Assembly (NCBI GenBank): GCA_903844815.1
Contig: CAIMVD010000210.1
Location: 1-53,696 of the forward strand
Direction of reading: 5' to 3'
DNA from: an uncultured Bacteroidota bacterium
GTDB taxonomy: Bacteria > Bacteroidota > Bacteroidia > Bacteroidales > VadinHA17
Length of the DNA stretch: 53,696 nucleotides
The notes under the pieces were generated by a model. That model worked only from the letters and a program-made list of their open reading frames with translations, ran no database searches and was not told the DNA's origin. Below are positions 1-8,947 of the stretch, piece by piece. Position 1 is the first letter of the stretch, and every line of letters begins with the position of its first letter. A program made the translations under genes and the position numbers.

Positions 1-346
1 GGGCAAATCAAGCAGTAAGAAAACTATGCTCCTTTTTAAACCAAACAGAAACCTGCTTCCCTTTTACAGATTTAAGATTGATTTATGAAACAGTCGCGGT
101 TTAGTTTGCGGCAGTCTCGGATGTCTGAATCTATTAAAAGCATGAATAACAAAATAATAGCTTCTGTACATATAGAGTAAAATCACCTGTTGACGGTTAT
201 ACAGCCATTGTGACTCATTCTTTAGTCAATTAATGCCATTAAGATTTGGAGTATTAATTAATAATAATTTCTTACTTGTGTTATTTTCTCTGATTAAAGT
301 ATAATGCATCATATTACAATTAACTTTATAAGGTAAAGTATTACAT
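1..346. other. AT-rich stretch with no recognisable gene
   Basis: I see no convincing reading frame, RNA gene, strong hairpin terminator or repeat in the first 346 bases. It is AT-rich and presumably holds the promoter of the small membrane protein that starts at 347, but no clear TAnnTTTG box lies close to that start. Confidence 0.5.
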
Positions 347-721
347 ATGGATAAGTATAAAATTATTACAGAGATTGACAGCCAGATTTCCGAATTAGGA
401 AGTCTTCAAACTATTTTTGGCACAAAAGCAGATAGGTTTAACGGATTTGTTGATCTTGACAAAATAGATACAAAAATTACTTCGGTCAAAAGGACATACT
501 ATTTTTACCTGGGGTTAAGTATTCTGTTGGGGGGGCTATTGTATGTAGCCGGTTTTGCACAAGTCTTTGATTTAAAGTTTGTTGATTTATCTAAATCTGG
601 ATTACTTATAATTCTTACGATTGGAGATATTCTTATGACAATTAGAAATAAATTTGACTTGGGAAAACTTAGGATGATTAAATATTTGTTGGGATTAAAA
701 CAAATAGTAGAAGAAGAATAA
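347..721 (+). CDS. Small two-helix membrane protein, function unknown
   Basis: This 124-residue protein is not recognised. The first 50 residues are soluble and mixed-charge. Two hydrophobic segments follow at about 51-71 and 82-98, then a basic tail of about 25 residues, so it is probably an inner-membrane protein with both ends on the same side. It stands alone: no same-strand neighbour precedes it and the next gene is on the opposite strand, tail to tail. A run of seven G (529-535) lies inside the first membrane segment; such a tract could slip and shift the frame. The ATG at 347 is the only good start. Coding potential is moderate: low GC but a clean frame with plausible membrane topology. 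Confidence 0.6.
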   Translation: MDKYKIITEIDSQISELGSLQTIFGTKADRFNGFVDLDKIDTKITSVKRTYYFYLGLSILLGGLLYVAGFAQVFDLKFVDLSKSGLLIILTIGDILMTIRNKFDLGKLRMIKYLLGLKQIVEEE

Positions 722-890
722 AACGAACCTAATTAAAAATAAGAATGGTCTGCATCTTGAGTGATCAGGACCAGCGATGATTTCCCGGGGTCTCGGAATT
801 GAACTACATCCCCTCGCCCGGGACTCTTATTCCTGACAGCTACCTGACAGTTATCATCTTCCCGGTTACCACCATCTAATGAATGTAATT

Positions 891-2684
891 CTATGGTTTT
901 ATGAATTTGGGGATGACCTTCTCCTCCGAAAACATCGTCGCAGTGTTTATTAAGGCAAGGTGAGAATAAGCCTGGGGGAAGTTGCCCAGAAGCCTTTTTG
1001 TTGTGAAGTCAATGTCTTCGCTGAATAACCCCAGATGGTTGCCGCACTTCAGCAGGTTCTCAAACATCTCTTTTGCCTCTTCCCTTAAGCCTGTCCTGTA
1101 AAGAGCCTGAATAAGCCAGAAGGTGCAGATTGTAAAAGATGAGGAGGGAGTTCCGAAATCATCGTGAGTGATATAGCGGTATACAAGGCCGTTATGATAA
1201 AGGGCCTTCCTGACTGCCAGAACGGTGTTCACGTACCGCGGATCATCATCTTCAATGAATCCATATTCAGCCATGAGCAGTAATGATGCGTCGAGCTCAG
1301 AGTTGGCGTAAGTCTGGGTGAAGGTCTGCAGATCCTCCTTCCATCCCTTTTTAAATACATCCTCTTTTATTTCTGTCGCCAGTCCGTTCCAGGTATCAGC
1401 ATAGGTATGCTCTTTGAGCAGATTTGCTATTTTTACGGCCCTGTCCATTGCCACCCAGCTCATTACCTTCGAGATGACGAAATGCTGATCCTTATTCCGG
1501 ATTTCCCATATTCCTTTATCAGGCTTTTCCCATTGGGTTGTGATAGTCCGGCATATATTTCTTACTATCTCCCAGATGTCTTCAATTTCGTCGAGCGTGC
1601 CGGGAAATTCTTTGTAATACTGGTAGATTACGTTCATGAGATAACCGAAAACATCGTTCTGCCTTTGTGAGAACGCTGCATTACCTATCCTTACCGGTTT
1701 GGAGTTACCGTATCCGGCAAGGTGCCCTAACACGGTCTCGGTAAGTTCCCTTTCACCCCTTATGCCATACATTATCTGGAAAGAGTCGGTTTTTGATTTA
1801 AGAATGCCTTTCAGGTAACCGATAAAACTCTGGGCGGAGTAGAAATGCCCCATTTTAATCAGGGTATCGACCGACATTGAGGCATCGCGGAGCCAGCAAA
1901 AACGATAGTCCCAGTTGCGAACCTCACCAAGGGTCTCCGGGATACTCGTAGTAATGGCTGCAAGGACTGCTCCGGTAGACTGGAATGACATTATTTTCAA
2001 CACAAGCAGGCTTCGGATTATCTCTTCGGTATATTTCCTGAATTTTTTTGAACGGTTAGTCCAGTTGAGCCAGTAGACCTTTGTTCTCTCCATTTCAAGA
2101 TAAACCCTGATAATATCAATATCGATAAGTTTTTGATTATAGGAGACAAGAAGAAACCTATTCCCGGTGAGAACAATTTCTTTCGATTTCAGAACATCAT
2201 TGAAATCGAGGCTTGTATAGAGATAGATGCAATCTGTTGGCTTTTTACGTGAATATGTCCTCACATAGTTGCCCACAATAACATTTGAAACCTCCTCCCT
2301 GGCATAATTAAAGGAGGGTGAGTACCGGACCCGGAAAACAGGAGCACCCGAAATATATTTGATATAGCGGTAAATCTCCGCCGGGGCAAAGTAATCGTTG
2401 TCGCTGGTCTTGTACCTCGGCATGAAGTCGATCACTTCGAAGATTCCCTCCGGTGACCTGAATTCGGTGCAAAGCAGGTTTGTACGGTAAATATACTTCT
2501 GGGTAATTGTATAGGATTCATCAACAGTAAAACCAAAATAACCCCCCTTTTCGGAATCGAGTATTGCTGCAAATATTGAGGGAGAGTCGAAGTCGGGGAG
2601 GCAGCACCATTCTATACTTCCCTTTTCTGATACCAGGGCAGCACTCCGGCAATTTCCTATTACGCCATAATTCAGATTATCCAT
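891..2684 (-). CDS. Glycoside hydrolase family 15 protein (trehalase/glucoamylase-like)
   Basis: The 597-residue protein has the layout of bacterial GH15 enzymes: an N-terminal beta-sandwich with the signature GSIEWCCLPDFDSPSIFA (about 22-39), then the (alpha/alpha)6 barrel starting near RNWDYRFCWLRDA (256-268), and a C-terminal GNFPQAYSHLALI segment that closes the active site. There is no signal peptide, so it is cytoplasmic. GH15 includes glucoamylases, glucodextranases and trehalases. The facing otsB-otsA pair makes trehalose a likely substrate (inference), with the gene acting as the breakdown arm of a trehalose cycle, but a role on maltodextrin or glycogen-derived glucans is equally compatible. 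A hairpin repeat lies in the 5' flank. The only matching -7 box on this strand (TATCTTTG, 2981-2988) would put that repeat in a 5' UTR of about 300 nt. Confidence 0.9.
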   Translation of the reverse strand: MDNLNYGVIGNCRSAALVSEKGSIEWCCLPDFDSPSIFAAILDSEKGGYFGFTVDESYTITQKYIYRTNLLCTEFRSPEGIFEVIDFMPRYKTSDNDYFAPAEIYRYIKYISGAPVFRVRYSPSFNYAREEVSNVIVGNYVRTYSRKKPTDCIYLYTSLDFNDVLKSKEIVLTGNRFLLVSYNQKLIDIDIIRVYLEMERTKVYWLNWTNRSKKFRKYTEEIIRSLLVLKIMSFQSTGAVLAAITTSIPETLGEVRNWDYRFCWLRDASMSVDTLIKMGHFYSAQSFIGYLKGILKSKTDSFQIMYGIRGERELTETVLGHLAGYGNSKPVRIGNAAFSQRQNDVFGYLMNVIYQYYKEFPGTLDEIEDIWEIVRNICRTITTQWEKPDKGIWEIRNKDQHFVISKVMSWVAMDRAVKIANLLKEHTYADTWNGLATEIKEDVFKKGWKEDLQTFTQTYANSELDASLLLMAEYGFIEDDDPRYVNTVLAVRKALYHNGLVYRYITHDDFGTPSSSFTICTFWLIQALYRTGLREEAKEMFENLLKCGNHLGLFSEDIDFTTKRLLGNFPQAYSHLALINTATMFSEEKVIPKFIKP

Positions 2685-2816
2685 AAAAGATGATTTACAA
2701 ATTTTATAAATCGGTTTTCCTGAGGTAAGGCAAACCTCTCCAAAAAGTTTTTAGTTTTAGTTTTCAATTGGTTTTACATACTGAAGGATGTTTTATAAGT
2801 CGGGATTTATGCTTTT

Positions 2817-2922
2817 ATTTTCTCTGTGGATCTCTGTGTTTTCTCTGTGGATCTCTGTGTAACAAGAAAATAAGAACTTACACGGAGATACACAGAGATG
2901 CCACAGAGAGCCACGGAGGATT
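2817..2922. repeat. Dispersed hairpin repeat, CTCTGTG type (copy 1)
   Basis: The left arm (about 2818-2860) is four tandem copies of a 10-11 nt unit with core TCTCTGTG. The right arm (2881-2920) is four units of the complement (CACAGAG/CACGGAG). They can fold into a long imperfect hairpin around an AT-rich loop that contains the palindrome TAAGAACTTA (2871-2880). The same unit and the same palindrome recur at 12409-12475 and 50077-50170. A 90-codon frame that opens across it (2768-3040) has translated repeat units and no other sign of being a gene. The rest of the 2685-3064 gap shows nothing else convincing. Confidence 0.85.
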
Positions 2923-3064
2923 TTTAAGACAGCTCTTTATCGGTAAAATAACTTTTCAGAGTCAACTCATTAACACTATTCAAAGATATGAAGGATTTTT
3001 CTGTATAATTGGAAGTTGGATTATAATTGACTCATTATAATTTCCTATCACGTCAAAGATTTGA

Positions 3065-3072
3065 TAAATTTG
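3065..3072 (+). promoter_or_regulatory. Candidate -7 box for the otsBA operon
   Basis: TAAATTTG matches the Bacteroidota -7 consensus TAnnTTTG. No TTG is seen at the expected -33 distance. It would start transcription near 3078, upstream of every otsB start candidate. Confidence 0.3.
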
Positions 3073-3138
3073 TCAGGCCTCAATTTCCTGTGACCTTCTG
3101 TGGGCGGTATGGCTTTAATTTCACCAACTTTTGTAATA

Positions 3139-3897
3139 ATGGACGAAAGGGAAATTGCTAAACTAAAATCAGCATTTGGAGCAGCCAGTGCAAGACTTTT
3201 ATTGTTCGACTATGATGGTACCCTGGTTAACTATACTCCCGTTCCGTCAACCGCCACTCTTCCCGAAGATGTATCAGTATTGCTGAGGCGGCTTTCATCG
3301 TTTCCATTTACCGAAATATTTATTATTTCAGGACGAAGCTATCGTGATATTGAGTCTCTTGTCGGGCACCTTCCGGTAAAAATAATTGCAGAACATGGAG
3401 CCATGATACGGGAAAAAGGCATCTGGAAAAGAGAGGTCGAAGATGATGGTTTATGGAAGAAATCAGTCCTGCCTGTTTTCAATCAGGTTACTCAATCCTG
3501 CCAACATTCGTATATTGAGGAAAAAATTTATTCATTGACATGGCATTACAGGGCAGCAGCTCCGGAATCGGGGTATGAAAATTCGCGCAGGCTTATTGGT
3601 CTTCTAAACAATATTCTTCCTTCTTTGGGGTTAAAACTATTGGACGGGAACAAGGTTGTTGAGGTAATGAAGTCGGTTGTTGGCAAAGGCCGGGCTGTCA
3701 AAGAGCTTGTTGGGAATGAGGATCATGATTTTATTCTTGCTATTGGTGATGATGCCACCGATGAAGAGATGTTTGAATATTTTTTAGCAGCTAAAAATGC
3801 ATTTACAATAAAAGTAGGAAACGGTAATACCCATGCCGGGTACAGATTTACCGGGGTAAGCCAGGTTGTGACACTCTTAAAGCACTTAACCGAATGA
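3139..3897 (+). CDS. otsB: Trehalose-6-phosphate phosphatase
   Basis: It removes the phosphate from trehalose-6-phosphate in the second step of trehalose synthesis. This is a HAD-superfamily enzyme: motif I is LLLFDYDGTL near the N-terminus with the nucleophile and acid aspartates, motif II is IFIISGRS, and the metal-binding motif IV is GDDATDEEMF near the C-terminus. The typical OtsB cap segment lies between (AEHGAMIREKG onward). From ATG 3139 it is 252 residues, close to the family norm. Upstream in-frame GTG 3100 and ATG 3109 would add 10-13 residues with no homology value. The stop overlaps the otsA start by 4 nt (ATGA), so the two are translationally coupled. Confidence 0.92.
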   Translation: MDEREIAKLKSAFGAASARLLLFDYDGTLVNYTPVPSTATLPEDVSVLLRRLSSFPFTEIFIISGRSYRDIESLVGHLPVKIIAEHGAMIREKGIWKREVEDDGLWKKSVLPVFNQVTQSCQHSYIEEKIYSLTWHYRAAAPESGYENSRRLIGLLNNILPSLGLKLLDGNKVVEVMKSVVGKGRAVKELVGNEDHDFILAIGDDATDEEMFEYFLAAKNAFTIKVGNGNTHAGYRFTGVSQVVTLLKHLTE

Positions 3898-6113
3898 GAC
3901 TAACATTAGCGTTCATCCTCTCGATCATTTTTGCAGTCGGTCTGGTTGCATTTGGATTTACTTTCTATCAGATCTCGGCAGAGAGAAACAAATTAAGCAG
4001 CGAACTGGAGATACGTACAACACGTATCGCCGAAGAAATATTCCAGAGCAAAGGCACATTTTTCGAAAAGACTGCCCCCCGGGATATCGAAAGAATAACT
4101 GACAGTATAAACAAGCGCTACAACCTTATCGGTATAGCGGTATATTACAATGCTGACAGTATTGTCTGTAATAATTTGTCGCGTAATTTTATTCATAATT
4201 CAATCAGCTATATTTCTCAAGCGATAACTGCCGATACCACACTTGGTAATTTCTTCAAGGAAGGAGGGAGAAACATTTACCAGTACATAAAACCCGTAAA
4301 TGGGACAAATATTTCGCACAATGCTCTTGTCTTTTATAATGATGCCGGTTATATCGATAAGTTAATGGGAGGTATCTGGCTAAGGAGTTTCATAAGGTGG
4401 TTTATTCAGGCCTTCCTGGCGTCAGTGGTGACCCTGCTTATAATCAGGTGGGGCATCTTTGGCCCCATAAACAGGATAGTTGACTGGGCGAAGGCTTTAC
4501 GAACCGGAAACCCCGGACAGGCTGTGTCAAAACCACGAGTTAAATTCCTTGCGCCTCTTCATCGTGAGATTGAATCCATAGCAAAAGCCATGCATGAGGC
4601 AAAGGCAAATGCCGAAGTGGAAGCGAGACTAAGAACCAGTGCAGAAGCTATCTGGACACCGGATCGACTGAAGGTGGAAATGGAGAATCTCCTGCAGAAA
4701 AAGATGATGGTTGTTGTTTCGAACCGTGAGCCCTATATGCATATGCATGAAGGGAAGGCAATTAAATGCATCGTTCCCGCAAGTGGTATGATTACGGCCA
4801 TGGAGCCTATACTCAAAGCGTGCAGTGGTCTCTGGATTGCTGCCGGTACAGGCGACGCTGACAGGGAAACCGTTGACAAAAACGGCAAGGTGGAGGTTCC
4901 GCCTGAAGAACCGAAATATACCCTGAAACGGCTTTGGCTTACTAAGGAAGAAGAGAACCATTTCTACTATGGTTTTTCAAATGAGGGAATGTGGCCGCTT
5001 TGCCATATTGCCCATACACGTCCTACTTTCAGAAAGATAGACTGGGACTTCTATAAAAAGGTGAACGAGGATTTCGCAAAAGCCGTGATCGCCGAAATAA
5101 AAGATGAGGAACAACCGTATATTCTTATTCAGGACTTTCATTTTGCCCTTCTGCCCGAACTTATCAAAAAGGAAAAACCCCATGCAAAAGTTGCAATATT
5201 CTGGCATATCCCATGGCCTAATCCTGAATCATTCGGTATCTGTCCATGGCAGAAAGAAATTCTTCATGGCATGCTTGGCGCCGACCTGATCGGTTTTCAT
5301 ACCCAGTATCACTGCAACCATTTTCTTGAAACAGTAAACAGCGCAATAGAATCAAGAGTGCTTTGGGATAATTTCTTAGTCAAAAGGGGCGGTCATACCA
5401 CTGTTGTGAAACCCTTCCCTATAAGTATTGATTTTACAATGAAGGATTACGATAAGGATACTGCTAAAATGTCGCCAGCCCAGTTGCTTAATCAGCATGG
5501 AATCGGGTCACAGTTTATGGGTATCGGTGTCGACAGGATCGATTACACAAAAGGTATTGTGGAGAAATTTCTGGCTATTGAACGGTTCCTCGAAAAGAAT
5601 CCGTCGTATATTGGAAAATTCACCTTCGTTCAGATTGGAGCGCCGAGCCGTACCCTGATAAAAAGCTATTCCGATACTGTTGCCTCAGTTGAAAATGAAG
5701 CTGTAAGGATCAATGCCCGGTTCAAGGCAAAGGACTGGAAGGCGATACTCCTTCTGAAAAGGCATCACAGCCACAAGGAAATAGCCCCCTTCTATTCATC
5801 AGCCGACTTTTGCATGGTTACTTCCCTTCACGACGGCATGAACCTTGTTGCCAAGGAATTTGTAGCCTCTCGCCATCAGGTTGACGGTTCCCTTATTCTG
5901 AGCCGTTTTACGGGTGCTTCCCAGGAACTTCAGGGCGCTATTATTGTAAATCCTTATGACATTGAAAAATCGGCCGACGCCATAAAAACCGCACTTGAGA
6001 TGCCACTTGAAGAGCAGAATCAACGAATGAAGCAGATGAGGCTTGTGATAGTCAGGAATAACATCTATGCCTGGGCCTCCAGCCTGTTAAGAACAATGGC
6101 AACAATTAATTGA
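3894..6113 (+). CDS. otsA: Membrane-anchored trehalose-6-phosphate synthase with N-terminal sensor/HAMP-like region
   Basis: It transfers glucose from UDP-glucose to glucose-6-phosphate. The GT20 domain occupies about 270-735: VVVSNREP (273-280), HIPWPNPESF (438-447), GADLIGFHTQYH, the UDP-sugar site GVDRIDYTKG (545-554) and LHDGMNLVAKEF (645-656). Stand-alone OtsA is about 470 residues, while this protein is 739. The extra N-terminus has a membrane helix (about 4-25), a roughly 135-residue segment that should be periplasmic, a second helix (about 168-188) and a HAMP-like helical linker (about 189-245, starting FGPINRIVDWAKAL). This is the input half of a sensor kinase joined to a biosynthetic enzyme. 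Trehalose synthesis may thus be gated by an envelope signal such as osmotic or desiccation stress (inference). Confidence 0.93.
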   Translation: MRLTLAFILSIIFAVGLVAFGFTFYQISAERNKLSSELEIRTTRIAEEIFQSKGTFFEKTAPRDIERITDSINKRYNLIGIAVYYNADSIVCNNLSRNFIHNSISYISQAITADTTLGNFFKEGGRNIYQYIKPVNGTNISHNALVFYNDAGYIDKLMGGIWLRSFIRWFIQAFLASVVTLLIIRWGIFGPINRIVDWAKALRTGNPGQAVSKPRVKFLAPLHREIESIAKAMHEAKANAEVEARLRTSAEAIWTPDRLKVEMENLLQKKMMVVVSNREPYMHMHEGKAIKCIVPASGMITAMEPILKACSGLWIAAGTGDADRETVDKNGKVEVPPEEPKYTLKRLWLTKEEENHFYYGFSNEGMWPLCHIAHTRPTFRKIDWDFYKKVNEDFAKAVIAEIKDEEQPYILIQDFHFALLPELIKKEKPHAKVAIFWHIPWPNPESFGICPWQKEILHGMLGADLIGFHTQYHCNHFLETVNSAIESRVLWDNFLVKRGGHTTVVKPFPISIDFTMKDYDKDTAKMSPAQLLNQHGIGSQFMGIGVDRIDYTKGIVEKFLAIERFLEKNPSYIGKFTFVQIGAPSRTLIKSYSDTVASVENEAVRINARFKAKDWKAILLLKRHHSHKEIAPFYSSADFCMVTSLHDGMNLVAKEFVASRHQVDGSLILSRFTGASQELQGAIIVNPYDIEKSADAIKTALEMPLEEQNQRMKQMRLVIVRNNIYAWASSLLRTMATIN

Positions 6114-6185
6114 TGCTGCGTTTCCTTCCTCTCTTGCCAACCTTGCAGGAATTATCTATTTTTACCTGAACTTTAAAAAATAGAT

Positions 6186-7280
6186 ATGAAGACAAGATCG
6201 ATCTCTTTTCTGCTGGTAATTATATTATCCGGCCTTTTTTCGTGTGTTCCGGCAAAAACTGCAAAAGTAAAAACCAATAAAGAGATCAGGAATGTCATTT
6301 TGATGATTGGCGACGGAATGGGACTTGCAACATTATATTCGGCAATGACAGTCTCCCCGCAGCCCCTTAATATAGAAAGATGCCCCGAAACAGGTCTCGC
6401 AAAAACTTATGCATCAGATAATTACATAACCGACTCCGCCGCGGCAGGAACTGCATTAGCTACCGGCAATAAGACAAAAAACGGGGTTATAGGAATGGAT
6501 GCGCAGGGTAACCGGGTAAAATCAATACTTGAAATAGCAGAGAGCCATGGTTTGTCAACCGGAATGGTTTCAACCTCTTCAATTACCCATGCCACACCCG
6601 CATCGTTCGTTGCCCATCAGTCAAGCAGGGGGAGCTATGAGGACATTGCCAAAGACTTAATGATAACCGGCATCGATGTTTTTATTGGCGGAGGTTATGA
6701 CCATTTTGCAAAAAGAAAAGACAAATTAAACCTTGCTGACAGCCTCAGGAAAATGGGTTACGACGTTGAGACTTCAATGGAATCCGTTCTCAATTCGGGC
6801 TCCCTGAAGATAGCCGGCCTTACTGCTCCCGTACACCATCCGTACAGACTTAAGGGAAGAGGCGATATGCTGCCTAATGCTTCAGGAAAGGCGATTGATG
6901 TTCTAAGCAAAAACAAAAAAGGATTCTTCCTGATGATAGAAGGTTCACAGATCGACTGGGCGGGACATGCCAACAGCGCGGATACCCTTGTTGATGAAAC
7001 CCTCGATTTTGATAAAACTATTGGCAGGGTGCTTGATTTTGCACAGAATGACGGGCACACCCTAGTTATTATTACTGCCGACCATGAGACTGGCGGTGTA
7101 ACACTTGTCGACGGCAACATGCAGGACCACAAGGTTAAAATAGCTTTCTCGAAAAAAGATCATACTGCTGTTTGTGTTCCGGTATTTGCGTTTGGCCCGG
7201 GTGCAGAGAAATTTGCCGGCATATATGACAATACCGACATCTTCCGCAAGATTATGGCTGCCTACGGTTTTCAACAGTAA
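6186..7280 (+). CDS. Alkaline phosphatase, lipoprotein
   Basis: A 364-residue alkaline phosphatase superfamily enzyme that releases phosphate from phosphomonoesters outside the inner membrane. Metal and catalytic motifs are intact: MIGDGMG (Asp43), TDSAAAGTALATG with the nucleophile Ser84, THATPASF, GSQIDWAGH and TADHETGG. The N-terminus is a lipoprotein signal ending LFSC, with Cys20 the likely lipidated residue. Shorter than E. coli PhoA (about 450 before processing) but normal for the Bacteroidota PhoA-like group. It starts 73 nt after otsA on the same strand and may be cotranscribed. Substrate specificity cannot be read from sequence. Confidence 0.93.
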   Translation: MKTRSISFLLVIILSGLFSCVPAKTAKVKTNKEIRNVILMIGDGMGLATLYSAMTVSPQPLNIERCPETGLAKTYASDNYITDSAAAGTALATGNKTKNGVIGMDAQGNRVKSILEIAESHGLSTGMVSTSSITHATPASFVAHQSSRGSYEDIAKDLMITGIDVFIGGGYDHFAKRKDKLNLADSLRKMGYDVETSMESVLNSGSLKIAGLTAPVHHPYRLKGRGDMLPNASGKAIDVLSKNKKGFFLMIEGSQIDWAGHANSADTLVDETLDFDKTIGRVLDFAQNDGHTLVIITADHETGGVTLVDGNMQDHKVKIAFSKKDHTAVCVPVFAFGPGAEKFAGIYDNTDIFRKIMAAYGFQQ

Positions 7281-7315
7281 ATCATTCAACATCAGGGAGG
7301 TAAGTAACTAAATTA

Positions 7316-8206
7316 ATGGCAAAGCATAACTTTACCCAGATCGGAACCTTCTCGTTGGCAATTATGGTTCCCTTATTCATTTTCAGCCTGATAATTATAT
7401 TTATACCAGGCATAAGGGATTCCGGCGGAGTTTACGCAACTGTCTTTGTAGCCCTGACATTACTTGTTTGCCTGCTTATTTTTTATAAGATAACAATCTC
7501 GGTTGATGAAACCGGAGTGACATTCTCCCTGGGGGTGGGTTTAATAAAAAAGAATTATCCTGTCGATGAAATAAAAAGCTGTAAACCGGTAAAGAACTTT
7601 CCATTAACCGGTTTCGGGATAAGAAAAATTCCCAATGGCTGGCTCTATAACGTATCAGGACTGGGCGCCATTGAGCTGGCGTTTAAAAACAAAAGCTCGG
7701 TGGTAAGGATAGGTACAAATAATCCTGAACTTGTTTCACAAACAATCAATGCGTATATCAAACAAGATATTCATGGCAGTGAAACATATGAAAAAAAGAG
7801 TGCAGGAATTTTTTCATCCATTGCAGTATTCGTTATTGTCATGATTGTTGTTGGTATTCTGTTATTTACGGGAAACAAAGAAATTTCGGTTAAAACAGAT
7901 GATAAAGATTTCACAATAACGGGGATGTATGGACTGACTTTTAAATATGCGGATTTAATCAGCATCGATACAGTGTCAGATCTGCCGGGAATAAGACTTA
8001 GAACGAATGGTTATGCTTTTGGAAATACCCTGAAGGGCAACTTCATGCTGGAAGACAAGTCGCGGGTTAAACTCTTTATCACAAAGGGAACTCCGCCATA
8101 CCTCCATTTAAAAACAGGAAACGTAGAAATTTATCTTAATTTCAGGGATCATAATAAAACGAGGGATCTTTATAAACAGCTTAAGACATTCGTAATCAGC
8201 TTGTAA
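7316..8206 (+). CDS. Membrane protein with PH-like domains
   Basis: The 296-residue protein has two membrane helices (about 10-31 and 38-58), a beta-rich domain of about 100 residues resembling bacterial PH domains, a third helix (about 165-187), and a second beta-rich stretch of similar size. Both soluble parts contain the pattern of short strands plus Val-Asp-Glu turns seen in bPH proteins (for example VDETGVTFSLGVG and DDKDFTITGMYGL). It starts 35 nt after the phosphatase, so may share its transcript. Function unknown; PH-like modules of this kind are usually membrane-stress or envelope proteins. It ends tail to tail with the NlpC/P60 gene. Confidence 0.7.
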   Translation: MAKHNFTQIGTFSLAIMVPLFIFSLIIIFIPGIRDSGGVYATVFVALTLLVCLLIFYKITISVDETGVTFSLGVGLIKKNYPVDEIKSCKPVKNFPLTGFGIRKIPNGWLYNVSGLGAIELAFKNKSSVVRIGTNNPELVSQTINAYIKQDIHGSETYEKKSAGIFSSIAVFVIVMIVVGILLFTGNKEISVKTDDKDFTITGMYGLTFKYADLISIDTVSDLPGIRLRTNGYAFGNTLKGNFMLEDKSRVKLFITKGTPPYLHLKTGNVEIYLNFRDHNKTRDLYKQLKTFVISL

Positions 8207-8221
8207 GATGAAGCTCTCCGA

Positions 8222-8803
8222 TTATAGTACCGATCCAAACCCAACCAGATGTTTTTTGTAATAACCCGCACTGAGTGAATCAATTGAAACGGTTCTGCCT
8301 CTGCCCGGGGAGTGAATAAACTTATCATTACCTAAATAGATCCCGACATGAGATACTCCTTTCCCCCGTGTAATAAAGAAAACAAGATCTCCTGACTGAG
8401 CTTTTATTGTTTCGATATGTTTACTGAGTTTGAAAAGTCCATAAGATGAATGCGGAAGATCGAGACCTATATAATGGAATACATATTTTACAAATCCGGA
8501 ACAATCGAATCCTTTTTCATTTGACTGACCATAGCGGTAACTGACTCCAATGTAGTTATGAGCCTTTTTGATTATTGAAGTTCGTATTGTATCTGATTTA
8601 TTTACAGTGTCTTCCCGGAAAGTAAACAAATATTCATTTGTGTTGAAAAGCCTTTTCTCTGATTGATAAGTTTCTTCTCTATGAAGAAGATCGCCGACGT
8701 TGGTAATAAGTTTATTTTCAAAGCCAGAATACAGATTTTCCTGTGACCATAACTTCGTGGTAATTAACAAAAGTGAAAGTATAATGAGAATCCTGTACTC
8801 CAT
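8222..8803 (-). CDS. NlpC/P60 cell-wall endopeptidase
   Basis: A 193-residue exported cysteine peptidase expected to cut peptide stems of peptidoglycan. Signal peptide at 1-20 (ILIILSLLLITTKLWSQ). The NlpC/P60 domain fills the second half with the full triad: Cys in FDCSGFVKY, His in SHVGIYLG and the polar third residue region in FIHSPGRGR; the YRYGQ motif precedes them. About 70 residues between signal and domain have no recognisable fold. It lies between a convergent plus-strand gene and a minus-strand DMT transporter 144 nt upstream, so is probably its own transcription unit. Confidence 0.93.
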   Translation of the reverse strand: MEYRILIILSLLLITTKLWSQENLYSGFENKLITNVGDLLHREETYQSEKRLFNTNEYLFTFREDTVNKSDTIRTSIIKKAHNYIGVSYRYGQSNEKGFDCSGFVKYVFHYIGLDLPHSSYGLFKLSKHIETIKAQSGDLVFFITRGKGVSHVGIYLGNDKFIHSPGRGRTVSIDSLSAGYYKKHLVGFGSVL

Positions 8804-8947
8804 TAAAATTAATCTTGATGTGCAATTTAGTAAACTAAAAGCCTGTTACCTGAAAATCAGATAGGTTTTAACAAAAGTTTAATACTTCGGAATATAGGCA
8901 ATTTGCTGTTTAGTTTAGAATTACTAACAACGAACTACCTGAAAAGT

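Noticed and set aside
785-830. Possible tRNA T-arm-like sequence (GTTCAATTC on the minus strand)
   Set aside because: The flanking bases do not form a T-stem or acceptor stem, unlike the convincing remnant at 12529.
2817-2922. CRISPR-like array of short direct repeats
   Set aside because: Units are only 10-11 nt with no spacers and occur in inverted arms that fold back; there are no cas genes.
2768-3040. 90-codon reading frame upstream of otsB
   Set aside because: It is a translation of the hairpin repeat (FLCGSLC units); similar frames arise in the other repeat copies at 12275-12460 and 49950-50189.
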